From Triops longicaudatus (lineage: Eukaryota > Arthropoda > Branchiopoda > Notostraca > Triopsidae): a stretch of 64,000 bases of DNA. Positions 13,103 to 24,999 of this stretch are shown piece by piece; the first letter of the stretch is position 1, and the number at the start of each line of letters is the position of its first letter. Location: positions 62,001 to 126,000 of the forward strand of contig JAGQDJ010000175.1 of the NCBI GenBank assembly GCA_022885665.1, in the 5' to 3' direction. Position numbers and translations under genes: made by a program. Under the pieces are notes generated by a model. The model did not search any database and was not told the origin of the DNA. It was given only the letters and a program-made list of their open reading frames with translations.

Positions 13103-15476
13103 ATGTTGGTGTGGAGTTTACATCGTTTAGCAATGTGGGCCATACAGTTCCTCATTGATCGATCGTGTAGCGAATGTGTGTGGCACACTCTAGCTGTGTT
13201 CCTTGTCGTGTTTGTGTGCGGGAAAATTTACTGGACCTGGCGGGAATCTCGCGCCTTGCCACCCGGTCCGCGTGGATTGCCCATTGTCGGTTATTTGCCA
13301 TACCTCAACGGCGACTTTCACGAACAACTCACCGCCATGGCTAGAAAATTCGGACCCATCTTCAGCCTTAAATTGGGAACCAAAACCATGGTCGTCCTCG
13401 GCGATCATCGCAGCATACGCGAAGCATTCCGTCGTGAAGAATTCGCCGCTCGTCCCGATAACGACTTCATCCGCATTTTGGAAGGCTACGGTAAGCTTAT
13501 TTCACGTACCTTGAGTACCTTGTAAACTCCGAAGCTATTTACTGGTGATTTAAAACTGAGAATTGTAATTTAAAATTGAGTCAGTACATTATATCTTAAT
13601 AAGTTAATTGAGTGAAGACTTGGAAATTATTTGCTTCAATTGCTCTGAAGAATTCAAAACTGTTCGACAATTCACAGTTTTCGTCTCTTTTGCATAGGTA
13701 TCATCAACACTGAAGGAAAACTGTGGAAAGATCAACGACGATTCTTGCACGAACGTCTGCGTCAGTTCGGAGTGAAACATTTGGGTGCCGGACGCGAGTT
13801 GATGGAAGCGCGGATCATGGTAAGAATTGATCTACTTACACACCGAGGCAGAGCCTCTGAACGCCTGATTTTCTTCAATAGATTGAAGTTGAAACTTTGC
13901 TGCAAAACTTGGCCAACGAACGCGCTGCTCCAGTTGACATGAGTAACTATCTGGCCAGTGCTGTCTCCAATGTCATTTGCTCGATTTTGATGAGCGTCCG
14001 TTTCAACCACGATGACCCACGATTCTTGCGGTTTGTTACCCTCATGGACGAAGGCTTCCGTCTCTTCACCACTGCCGCCGCAGCCCTGTTCATCCCCATA
14101 TTGCGCTTTTTGCCCGGTATCAGCTTTGCGTACAACAAAATCCGCCAGGTGAGGAACTGTCAATCCATCAGTGTTGAGCATGGTTCTAATGGACTTGATT
14201 AATAGAATCGTGAGGAAATAGGCCATTTTTTCCGTGAAATCGTTCAAGATCACAAGGAGTCTTTCGACCCTAACAACATTCGTGATGTCATTGATTCTTA
14301 TTTACTCGAAATCCATCGCGCTAAGGAAGAGGGCCGCCAAGAATCTCTGTTCGAGGGCAAAAATGCTGGTAAGTGAGACAAATTTCCACTGTCAACGGGT
14401 TTCGTTAACTAACTAATGATTGCTATGCAGATCGTCAAATGGAGCAGATCATTGGTGACTTGTTTTCTGCTGGCTCCGAAACTGTCAAAACCACGCTTCA
14501 ATGGGCTGTTCTGTTCGTCTTACGCGAGCCGACCATCCAAGCCCGCGTCCAAGCCGAATTGGACCAAGTCGTGGGCCGCCGTCGTTTACCTTCCTTAGCC
14601 GATTTGCCAAATCTACCATACACTGAAGCTGTCATTTTGGAAGTCATGCGCCGAGCTACTGCTGTACCTTTGGGAACGACTCACGCCACTTCCAGGTAAA
14701 TTTGAAGGACATTTCCCTTCTGTTCAGCACAAGAATTTGCATGGCAGTCGGTAATTGTTTTCGTGTAGCTTACCCAAGAAAACAGGGGTCTAATAGCTAC
14801 ATGAATTTTTCAGAACGACTGCACTGGACGGACACACCATCCCAAAAGGTATTGAAGTGATTCCTCTGCTCCACGCCGTACACATGGATCCGACCTTGTG
14901 GAAAGATCCAGAAATGTTCAACCCGGACCGTTTCTTGACTCCAGAGGGACGGATCCACAAACCAGAGTTCTTCATGCCATTCGGCGTAGGTCGGCGTATG
15001 TGTTTGGGCGATGTTTTGGCCAAGGCCGAACTTTTTCTCTTCTTCAGCTCCTTGCTTCACACGTTCAGCCTCCGAGTACCAGAAGGATCAGATCTTCCGA
15101 GTCTAAAAGGCCAAGCAGGAGTTACCGTAGCTCCCCAGAAATTTAATGTAAGTTGAGTTTCGTTCTGCTTTACCCTATCCATCTTTAGTTTTCTGTTGCA
15201 AAACGATTTAAAAATCATCACCTTCGTCTTTTCAAGTTCTTAGTTCTACAAACATAGGCTAAAATTCTTGGAAAATAGTCAGAACAACGGAAAAATCGTT
15301 AAAAAAATAATTTTCAGAAAGCTAGAAAACTAATTAAAATTTCCTATTAATTGTTAGAAAAGCAAGTTTCATTAAATAATTTGTTCGTTGATCAACAGGT
15401 ATGTGCCGTTCCGCGGAATATCGAAGTCTGCAACACAGATCCTGTCACATCAACTGAAAGTTCTCGGGGCTTATAA
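13103..15476 (+). CDS. CYP18A1: Cytochrome P450 CYP18A1, ecdysteroid 26-hydroxylase
   Basis: The product is a microsomal P450 that, in insects, hydroxylates 20-hydroxyecdysone at C-26 and so inactivates the moulting hormone. Seven exons join in frame: 13103-13490, 13698-13819, 13882-14148, 14206-14368, 14431-14695, 14814-15147 and 15399-15476. They encode 538 aa, about the same length as the Drosophila enzyme. An N-terminal membrane anchor (about residues 25-45) is followed by the proline hinge LPPGPRGLP. Visible P450 motifs are the I-helix AGSET (327-331), ExxR (E384-R387), the FNPDRF block and the haem loop FGVGRRMCLG with ligand Cys465. Several CYP18A1-typical stretches (GKLWKDQRRFLH, SFDPNNIRD) separate it from other clan-2 P450s. 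It lies tail to tail with CYP306A1, and a TATA box and ecdysone-type element lie upstream. The last exon encodes only 26 residues, so its boundaries are the least certain part. Confidence 0.95.
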
Positions 15477-15868
15477 AATAGAGCTCCACAGACGTTCAGT
15501 CTTTCGACAAAACTGTGATCTTCAATGGGCATTAGCACCAATTACCGGAACTCTGCCTTACTAATTTCGAATAATTTCGAACAACAAAACAATGTACAAT
15601 GAAATAATCCCGGTTTAATGGTCGACCGGGGTGTTTCGCGAGCTTATCGCACCCCTTTCCGCTTGACACCGCTGTTAAATGCTCCGTTGCAGTACCAAAG
15701 GAATTTAAGGGGGTGAAAGGGGATAAAGTGGTGAATTGTTATACCTGGTTGTGTGCTCAAGGAAAGGTATTTACATGTACTGGTGAAGTTGGCGAGCCAT
15801 GACACTGCTAGTCATGAGTCATTGTGATAAATTAACTAGTTGGTCAGAGTTGCCTCATTGCAATTCTT

Positions 15869-15886
15869 GGGGAGGGGGTGGGGAGG
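15869..15886 (+). terminator. G-rich MAZ-like / quadruplex-prone tract
   Basis: Runs of 4, 5, 4 and 2 G separated by single A or T include GGGGAGGGGG, one base short of the MAZ element G5AG5 that pauses RNA polymerase II between closely spaced genes. It lies about 390 bp past the CYP18A1 stop. A termination role is inferred from position. Confidence 0.35.
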
Positions 15887-15927
15887 TGTATATGTGTTGG
15901 GACTCCAAAACCAAAAGATTTTTTTCA

Positions 15928-15968
15928 CACTGGGATACGCCTGCGTGATTTGTCCAAGTATCCCAGTG
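15928..15968. repeat. Perfect 11-bp inverted repeat between convergent genes
   Basis: CACTGGGATAC at 15928-15938 and its exact reverse complement at 15958-15968 flank a 19-base loop. It could be a transcript-end hairpin or the terminal repeats of a very small element. Confidence 0.7.
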
Positions 15969-16237
15969 ATTAGTTTAGGTGAGGGGCTTTCGCAGCATGT
16001 AACCTGTACAATTTGTAAATTAGACAAAATTATTTTAAAAGCATCAGGGTAAATAGAACAATTTTTAAAAATGCTTGTTAGTAATTGTCACTTGCCTTTT
16101 ATATTGTCAGCTAATTGCGAAAAAATACAAAATTTTCCCTAAAACCACACCTATTTAGTATTCAACTAAAAAGATCAATGAACTGAAACAAAATTAAACC
16201 CCTGAAGTGATAACAATAACGGAACTTATCAGATATT

Positions 16238-19128
16238 TCAAAGGACACGTTCTTCAGCTATGAGCGAGTAGGGCTTAGGAACTAGCGTAAAACCGAACTC
16301 GTGAACTTGATCCAAGTCGTAATCCACGCCCGAAGGTAAGGATAACGTGAACTTCTGCAGGATGTTTGCGACGAACATGAAGATCGTGCACCTACCAAGT
16401 TCTTGTCCTAAACACACACGCCTCCCTAAAAATAGCATATGATTATCGTGTTTCAGCTAACGAAAATATAGAAAATGTTTGCCTATGTGCGACACCGCAC
16501 TAATTTACCCGTCTGGAATGGCGCGAAGTACTCAGGCTTATGTACGCGGTGCGTTTTGGGGTCAAGAAAACGTTCTGGCCGAAAAGTGTTGGGTTCAGGC
16601 CACAACTTAGGATCAAGATTAATGGCCCATAGTAAGGGAACTACCATCGTGTGTTTTGGTATCAAGAATCCACCAATCTCTGTATCCTATCAGATTAGTA
16701 ATAACTTTAAAATACTTTCTATTCCGAAAAAAACAAACAAGATTTTTTCAACACCATAACTCCATCCAAAATAGTAGAGCAGTAAAATAAAAGAAGTTAG
16801 TTAGGTAAATCCCACCTTTGGAGATACTGCATACTAATCTCTAGCAAGTGTTTACCTCTAGTGTCCCATGTGGAACTCCCAATGGGAGGACGTTTTTAAT
16901 ACGCTGGGTTTCACAAATGACGGCTTCCATATAGGGCAACATGTCACAGTGGCTTAAAGTCACCATATTTTGTCCTACTACGCGATCTAATTCGTCCTGA
17001 ACGCGTGCCTGATGAAAGTAAGATATGGGAATTACTCTTTAGCGATGAAAACTACTACAATGAAGCCATAAATTAACATACACATTAAGACAAAGTTAGA
17101 ACAACGCCTTTGAATGTAAGTCCCTAAATCCTTACTATAAATAGAATACGCAGTACGAATATGTGACATGCACGACTTGCGATAAGCTGTAGTTAGATAT
17201 TCAACAGGAGAGACCGGGGCACGTCGGGCAGCTTATTCCCTCATAAGACCTGGAAGGCTTAGTTTTGGAGACATCGAGTTCTTTCTTAGGTAGTTTGTTA
17301 GATTGGCCATTCTTCCCTCTCAACGATGTTTTCTATTGCAGAATGGTTATGGATATATTTTATATCTTATTATTATTAGATTTTATTATTAGATTTTTTC
17401 CTGAAGCTAGTCAAAAGTGCCCACGCTGCCCCAAAAGCTGGTAAGTTGGGCACTACTGCGGGGTAGATCAAATTTTGCTTAGCTACGAACTCCATTTGGG
17501 TTCCCATGCCGGATAATTGATGCAAACATCTTCTTAAGTATACTACTAATGCCAACGAAGTAAAAATTTAGAAAACCAAAGCTGATAAAATGAAACAAAT
17601 GCATATATTTGTGCTCCCTCGTTCAAGCCTGCCAGTCTGCGTCGGTATTATGTGAAGGGCTCCTAACACCGTATGAACACATTTTATTTCGCTTATGATC
17701 GCATAAATTGTTATTTATAGCTTACTGATAGGATTCGGGTTGGTTTTCATGTTCTTTGAGGGTACGTAACCTATCAAACATTCATTTTGTCAAAATATTT
17801 TACTCCGGGGCTTAGGAGATAATTAGAATTGTCCATTCCACCCCCTACCCAAAGTGCCCGGTTTCCGCTAATAGGTCTGTTTAAAGCTTAAAACAGCTAA
17901 ACAAATTCTACAAACCGCACATACATTTCTCCAGAACACATTGCACAATTAGCCCACAGTACCTGAACTTCGGGATGCTTCGCGACATACAAAAGTATCC
18001 ACTTAATGGTCGTCATAGCTGTATCCGTTCCAGCGCCAAATAAATCGGCCAGTACGTGGTATAATTGCTCCATGGTGAACGATCCTGGTGAGTTTGAGCG
18101 ACGATTCATCTCGAGCAAATAAGCTTCGATCACGTTATCAAAGTTTTGGTACTCGAGATTTAACCGTTCACGCTGTGTTTCTATCAACTGACGGTAATGC
18201 TTATGTGTCTCAACTTTGCCGTCCAGAATGAACGACATAGTACGTCGATATTTAGGTAAAAACCTTTCATACAATCACACAGTTGAATTCTTTCTTTAGT
18301 GTATGTTAATATGTTACCTTAAAAAGGGTAAAAAGTTCAATGGGCCTGCTACAGCAACATGTTTAAATCCTTCGTCTAATAAATGCTGCAGATATATCCA
18401 GGTGGGATCGTTCTCAGCGTAGGTTACACCAAATATAAAATGATTCATGATGTTGCCAATACAGTGACGTAATTTCGGGACAATATCCATTGGCTGTCCT
18501 TTCGTTTCTCTTAAACTCTATGTGTTCCAAAACCCACGAATGAAAAATGTGAAAATTTTGCCAAATCAAGCCAAACCTGTAAGAAATCTTCAATTCGCTC
18601 TTGAAAACGGGCTTCGGAAAATGATTGGCCGTTGTCTTTGAGATGTTTCAGACCTAAATCACGCATGACGCTGGCCACAAAACGACGTTGTTCTCGCCAG
18701 GCCTTTCCCTCTGCACAAATCAATCCTATACGAGCCAGGTGTTCATACGTGAAAAATTAGAACATTCAAGGTATACCATAGCCTTGCATAATGCCGTGGG
18801 TGAGATACAAAGGAGCCCGGCCGCTGAATACATCTTGAGCGAAAGCTCTGCGAACGAGCTGCGGATCAGAGATGACTACGGCTCTGACAGACCCTAGTTT
18901 GAGAGAGTAAACCGGTCCGTAGCGTTGAGCCAGTTGGCAGAACGTTATGTAAGGAGCTTGGGGGTCTATGAATGGCAAGTAACCGAGTACGGGCAGACCC
19001 CACGGCCCTGGTGGTTGCCGTTTCAAAGAGGGCACCTGTCGTCGGTGCCACGATCGCCAGTTGAGGAACAAAAGCAGCCCAACTATACCTGCTAAAAGGG
19101 CCGACACCCAATGCAAACCAGTATCCAT
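16238..19128 (-). CDS. phm: Cytochrome P450 CYP306A1 (phantom), ecdysteroid 25-hydroxylase
   Basis: This Halloween P450 carries out C-25 hydroxylation in ecdysteroid synthesis at the endoplasmic reticulum. Seven minus-strand exons join in frame: 19128-18777, 18725-18577, 18517-18318, 18263-17963, 17008-16856, 16686-16509 and 16425-16238, giving 506 aa. I chose the ATG at 19128 because an in-frame stop precedes it. The protein has one N-terminal membrane helix (about 8-25), the hinge PPGPWGLP, I-helix AGTDT (311-315), ExxR (E367-R370), FRPERF, and the haem loop FQTGRRVCLG with ligand Cys449. Assignment rests on overall resemblance to arthropod CYP306A1 and on adjacency to CYP18A1, its conserved neighbour in arthropods. 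The intron between exons 4 and 5 (954 bp) is much longer than the others. The exon 6 acceptor was picked among several AGs because it restores an Asp-Thr-Glu sequence typical of this position. Confidence 0.92.
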
Positions 19129-19694
19129 TCTTGCCACAGACCGCTAAATTAGCAACCTAAACACAATATCGGAGAAATCACCGGTTGTTAGATTACTTCT
19201 TTTGTCCAGTGCACTCTAGTTAACTCTCAATTTATTTCAAATAAAAAAGAAACACTACTCAAAGCGCTACAGAGCAAAGCAAAGCCATCACTAGAACGCA
19301 GTTACACGTGCATTAAAGAGAACAATGTAATCCTTTCTCGAACCTTTTAGATACTCTCTATAGGATATCCTAAGGGAGCATCCGAATTTTCTTCGATTAA
19401 TTAACCTCGCGCCATCGGCCGGCCACAGAAGGCGTTGTATGTTTCTGAGGAAGAGCTTCTTCATGCGAGATTCTTATGATTAAATTCGAAAAAGAAGAAG
19501 CGCAAGGAAATCATACCATAATGTAATATAAAGACAAATGCTAAAAAACGCGCCAAAATTTTCTAACGTTGTAAAACGAACAAGTTGAATTCGAACAAGT
19601 TCCGAAAAACGTGGCCGAAAACGTGACTGAATGCTTTGTGCTACAAAGATATGCCCTTTACTATAAATTTTGAACCAGCAACTCCGGACTTTTG

Positions 19695-19702
19695 CAAGGT
19701 CA
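19695..19702 (+). promoter_or_regulatory. Possible FTZ-F1/SF-1 site upstream of CYP306A1
   Basis: CAAGGTCA is the exact core of the FTZ-F1 (NR5A) monomer site and lies 567 bp upstream of the CYP306A1 start codon. FTZ-F1 is known in Drosophila to control phantom expression. An 8-bp match occurs by chance fairly often, so confidence is low. Confidence 0.3.
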
Positions 19703-22298
19703 GTAGATGGTTTAAGGTAATTGCTAAGATGTAGCTTGTTTATTGAATTGAAAGGAATGTAACACTTGCTACCACCCATCCCAGAACTGGCAGAGCAAGT
19801 TTCGTTACAACTTTGACGGTTACCAAGCCCAATACACAGCGTATTACAGAGTATTTTAGAAAAAATCACCAAAGATTGAGGTACGAGGATAAGCTAGCGT
19901 ATCAGCTGAGGAGAAAATGGTAGTAGTACATCAGGGATGGCCTATTGGCCCTTAAAAGCTTTCTTTCCAAGCTTATCCTTCATCATTCCTCGAATTACTA
20001 TGTGGCAATTCAATCACGGGTTAAAAACCTTTTTTTGTTTCAGGTTAACCTGCTACTGAGAAGTTCATGGGTTTGCAACATTTTGCAATGTCCTATACTC
20101 GGTACTGATTAGTATCGTGTCAACTATTGTGCTACTGGTACGGTATCACGCCCCGTGGTGCGACATGCTTAATTTGGTTGCCATCAATATTTCGCTATTT
20201 TAAGCAAAGCATTGATAATAATAACTTATCTAATAGGTCTTTCTGGAATATTTCGTCCAGCTATTATTAGCTAAATCAAGCGCTAGTGCACTACGCTTTG
20301 TGCGGATTATAAACCCGTGTTCAGGTGGGTGACTTACGGAGTACATGTGTCCTAGTGAAATTAAGAATAAGCTCACGTGTCTTTATTTAAAAAAAAAATA
20401 AGAAAACGCACACTGGATGATTGTTTCGCACACTCCGATCGAAACCAGAACACCAAAGGCCAAGAGCCGAGATCTGCGCCAAAAGACACCGGTCACTGCC
20501 CTTTTTTCCTTTCCATTACAGCTAGTTCCAAAAATCATTTGGTACACGAGATAGATCTGCGTACACGTGAGTCTTAACATGTGCAAGGTGTTTCTAAAAA
20601 CTCAGTTGGCGAACTGAACTTCCTGTCAACGCCTTGTAAAGGCTTTACAGACCCAACGCAATATATACGTGCAATATATACACGACAAGACTCACATAAT
20701 TAAGAAAGTAAACAACTCCAACAAAGACAAGATAAAATATTAACATATTATAATCCCTATAATCTGTAAACTAACACAAATTCGAAAAATGCCAAACTTT
20801 GAAGCCAAAATCCTATGTCCGCCGCTCTACTGCCACTGGTACTGAATAGTGTTCAATGCCTATATTAGCTTCTTTGTGCTACTCCTAACACATATTTGCC
20901 TTTTTTTACGCGGAGGCAAGGGGCATAATAGTGGGTGCAGTTTTTGTTCGCATAGTTCTGGGACCGAATTATACGCACAGAAGTCCGGGACTCACCAGGA
21001 CCATATTTCCTCGTCTTCTGACACCTATCCTGTTCATGAAGCTTGTCAAATCCCTACATCGTCATAAATCGAATACGCTTTACACCCTATTTCAGAATTA
21101 ATTTTTTATATTTTTTTCAGAATTTCTAACCTACATAGATGTTTTTATAAGTATAATTTGGACACTTAAGTCAAATGAATGAAACAAATCTAGAATATTA
21201 GACAAAAATATAAACAATCCAACCACCGAACTGAAACGAAAAAATACAATAAATTTATTCCTTTTCAAAGTATTTCTTGCATATAATTACACTGTATTTG
21301 TCCTTTACGACCAAAAGCTCACTTGACCGCAAAGCGGCCTGATCGTAGAACGGGAGGTACCCATTCTCTTGTCCTCGTGCCCAGAAAGAAACTAGGATTC
21401 CCCGCGTGCAACGCCTTGTCTCACGTGTACCAACTCAGCTTGATACACAAAAAGTCCACAAAGTTCACCGACCTTTCTAAAACACCAAAAGGATTTGTTT
21501 TTGCTTTTCAGAAGTCTAACCGCTTAAGCTTAGTGCTTTATGTTGGCATAATCTGGGAATGCTCCTTGTCCTAGAATGCTCTATATATCACGCAAAGTTC
21601 CCCGCAATCATTCAAACCAAATCTCCAGCAAGCTCGCGCTCGCGAAGTGGCTTGGCTACAACAAATGCCTAAAGAGGGATTCTTGCTAATCCAGTAATTA
21701 CCCACTTGCCTATTTCAGTAGGAAGAAGTTATGTAGCTTAGCAAGCTAGATAGCGTGCGATAATACAAGCTGCGTCCTTTTCATAGAATTACACCTGTTT
21801 ATTGATGACCATTCATAGAATAGTCCATAAACCATTCGGAAAAGCAAACAACGCGCATGATACTGATCAGCAATCGTTCATAGTAAGTTAATATGGACAC
21901 GTACGCAAAATCCAGTCTATCGACACTCGTCTTTCAAAAGCTAACCACCAATGAGTACGTATAAGAATCAGCACAATTTCTCTTTCTGCATTGTGGCGAC
22001 TTAATTCGTTTTAGAACCTCAAGTACTAATTAACTAGTTCCTTCTCTGTAATTTTCTTTTGAAGTCTTTTACTTCTGGTTATTTTCGTGTTAAGTTTTTT
22101 TTTCTCTCTGCGGAAACTATTATTCGTGAAAACTTTACAGCGTCAATATACAAGACACGCGTCATGTGAAGGTCCATAGAATTTTCCCATATTTCTATTT
22201 TGGTCACCAGATCTGTTTTGACAGTAGAATTGCGCACAACTCTTGCTATAGACTTTATTCATACGCAGTGCTAAAGTAGACATGTAGAGACTGATTTA

Positions 22299-22335
<37 letters not shown>

Positions 22336-24847
22336 AAAAAAATAAATAGGCAGCAACCAAAAAGATCTCTCTGGTGGGAAAAAAAATTGTCGGGGTCAGT
22401 AACCTAAGCTTCTACAAGACTCAGAGAGCTTTCACCGTTCTTCTACACGCATAGCTTCGTTCTTTTTGTTGCCCTTTTTAATTTTTACACATATGCATAT
22501 AAAAAGCACAATCCGTCCATCAGGTCTACAAAAATAGGCCCGCCCTAAAAATAGGCAAAAGTATATTTTATGTAGTCTAGCCAGCTACCCTATTCAAATT
22601 AAAACCAAGCCTATACTACGAATGCGAGTCTCGAAGATAAGAAGTTCCATATTAACGATGTTGTGAGAAGAGTTCGTTGACCTATACAGTGCAGAAACGC
22701 TGGAGAAAGGAGCTTGCTTTCAAAATTATGGGGGCATACAGAACTTTCTTACTCCTTCCAAAAATTAGACTTCCCGGCTTCTAAAAAAATCTCTCAACGC
22801 GACAACGACAAAAATCTTAACAATCTGCTTAAGTTCTTCACCCTCATTCCTGCTGCAGACGACGGACTAATTCAAGTAACTGATTCGCTATTCAAATTTA
22901 GTTTCCCTTGTATATATTTTACGACCTATACAACATAACTTTCATAATTAAGCCAATCATTCCGGTAAGAATATGTTAGTTCCTGCTGGCAGACAAGGCT
23001 AATGTTTACTTTTTAGAAGTTACAAGATTGTAATATGTGAAGACATTTCGATTTTTTAGCATTCTACTAGCATTAAAATGCATCCGTATACATCGTTCAG
23101 AAATATGTTTGAACATCGCTCGTTCAGGAAAGATTACTTTAAAACAGGAAACATAATTTTCAGCAGCTTATTCAAAATTTTCTGCAACATTGTTACAAGA
23201 AAACTCGTGTAGGTTTTGCTTATCTTCAGCTTATTACAGGACTTTTTGCTTCGCTCTAAACGTGTTCTTAAGTAATATTTAATAGTGCCTTTCTTACATT
23301 CTCTATATTCATTAAACAAAACTGCTTGGTTATCTTTATGGTAACTGACTATAATCGGCATAAATTACGAGCGTTGTTTGGCGAAACGTATATCGGTTAT
23401 TTTGCTAAAGGCGACGGCGGCACCTTTAAACGCCGTCGTATTGTCTTGCCCTGTGCGTTGGCCCACATTGGCAGTCACCGAAAGGGAAAGTAAAAGAAGG
23501 CAACGACCCGAAGAGCATATGCTGATTCAGCGGAGCTTTTTGTCCTTCCTCCGCCAGCCAAGTCTGATTTTCATCAAAGGACCGATTTATCCTTTTTTCC
23601 TTAAACCTCTCCGCAGGCTGATTTGATGAAGTGCAGTGCACGTGATGAGACAGGCCCATTCATCTCAGTGACTGCATCTTACGCAAAATCGCTTACAACT
23701 CTCTAAGCAGTCACGTTTCCCACGCCTGCGGGATGAAACCGGCGAATTGTCTAGGTATATTTTTCACACGGCGAGAAAAAGTGGAACGCAAGATTTAAGA
23801 GAAATAGTAGTTCCAACTTTGCCGTTTCTCCGTATAGCTGTAGGCCTACTTGCTTTCCCCCGCCGCATTGAATCTTCCGTTAGTGCGACTTGTCACGCGA
23901 GCCCGAGGCACAGAACTAGTTTTCATAGTAATAGTATCCGTACAGTACGCACACCTTATACGGACAGATCCCGTTAGCTCTAGAGCTAGGGGCGACAAGA
24001 GAACACTAGTTACCCGGATATAGTCTTCATAGTATAAAAAGTTTAGCTTGGGCTGCTATGGATACCTGGTTTTAGAAGTTTCATTAGCATAACAGGTAGT
24101 TTTAGACCTCAGGTACGCCTATCGCATGCCCAACTGTGACATTAGCATTTAACTGACTGTTGTAAAAAAATATTCATGACAGAGGGTCACTTGTTCTTCC
24201 GACGCCAGGGCTTTTTCTTCCAAAATTGTCATAACCCAGAATTTTCGTGAGACAAGTCGGTTTTTCTAATGCACTGAATGGATAAATGCCCGACACCATC
24301 AACCCCAACAACTGGGACCTCAATTCTCAATTACCAATCTAGTTTGTAGAATTTGACATTTGTCTAATCGGTCTTTTATCATGAATGAAACACGACTAAC
24401 GAAGCACAATCGTTAACCGTATTACAATTTGATATTTCTTATGTCAACAAAAATAACTTCCAATAGATATTGTTTTACCGTGTTTGTCTGTCTCGCGCTA
24501 AAACTTAATATTTAGCTCAAACTTATGACTGTTTCGACTTAGTCGGAAACTTTAAGCCGAGAAACACTCCAAATTTACATAAACATATTCAATTTTCCCA
24601 AGCCGGAGGCTCTCAGCCAATGAGAAGAAACTCGAGTAGACATGGAAAGCTTTAATGCTCGCAAGGCATTACAAACGGCTTTTGTAGTTTTGACGTGTTA
24701 ATCGCAGGGTCATTTTACTTCAAGTCAAGTGCTAAATTATCTGCGCCGAGATTAGCATTCCATATATTATATGCATTCAAACTTCATCAACCTTGTAATA
24801 TAGATCTCCTTTATGAAAACAGCGCACTCAAACTTGGTACTCGATTT
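19703..24847. other. Intergenic region, no gene recognised
   Basis: This stretch separates CYP306A1 from the 3' end of Twinkle. Open frames are short and lack recognisable domains or plausible exon chains. It includes a long poly(A) tract near 22.3 kb. I see no RNA gene or mobile-element coding remnant. Confidence 0.6.
22301..22333 (+). repeat. Poly(A) tract
   Basis: Thirty-three consecutive A bases are followed by a further A-rich stretch with scattered T. No coding retroelement remnant is visible upstream, so this may be simple expansion or the tail of a short retroposon. Confidence 0.95.
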
Positions 24848-24853
24848 TTTATT
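24848..24853 (-). terminator. TWNK: Candidate poly(A) signal of Twinkle
   Basis: Read on the minus strand this is AATAAA, about 150 bases past the Twinkle stop codon. It sits in an A/T-rich run, so a chance match is possible. Confidence 0.35.
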
Positions 24854-24999
24854 TTTTTTTTCATAATCTTCAACAAAAGTTTCATTACATTTTTTGTGTT
24901 TTCTACAAAAATTTTCTTGATAGTTTCTTTTTAGAAAACTTTTAAATTTTCTACAAAAAGTCACAATAGGAACTGAAACATAAACGTTTTTAAGCAATA

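Larger units (their letters stand above)
15477..16237. other. Short spacer between the 3' ends of two convergent P450 genes
   Basis: Only 761 bp separate the two stop codons, so both 3' untranslated regions and termination sites must fit here. I find no exact AATAAA for either gene. The spacer holds a G-rich tract at 15869-15886 and a perfect 11-bp hairpin at 15928-15968. Confidence 0.7.
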
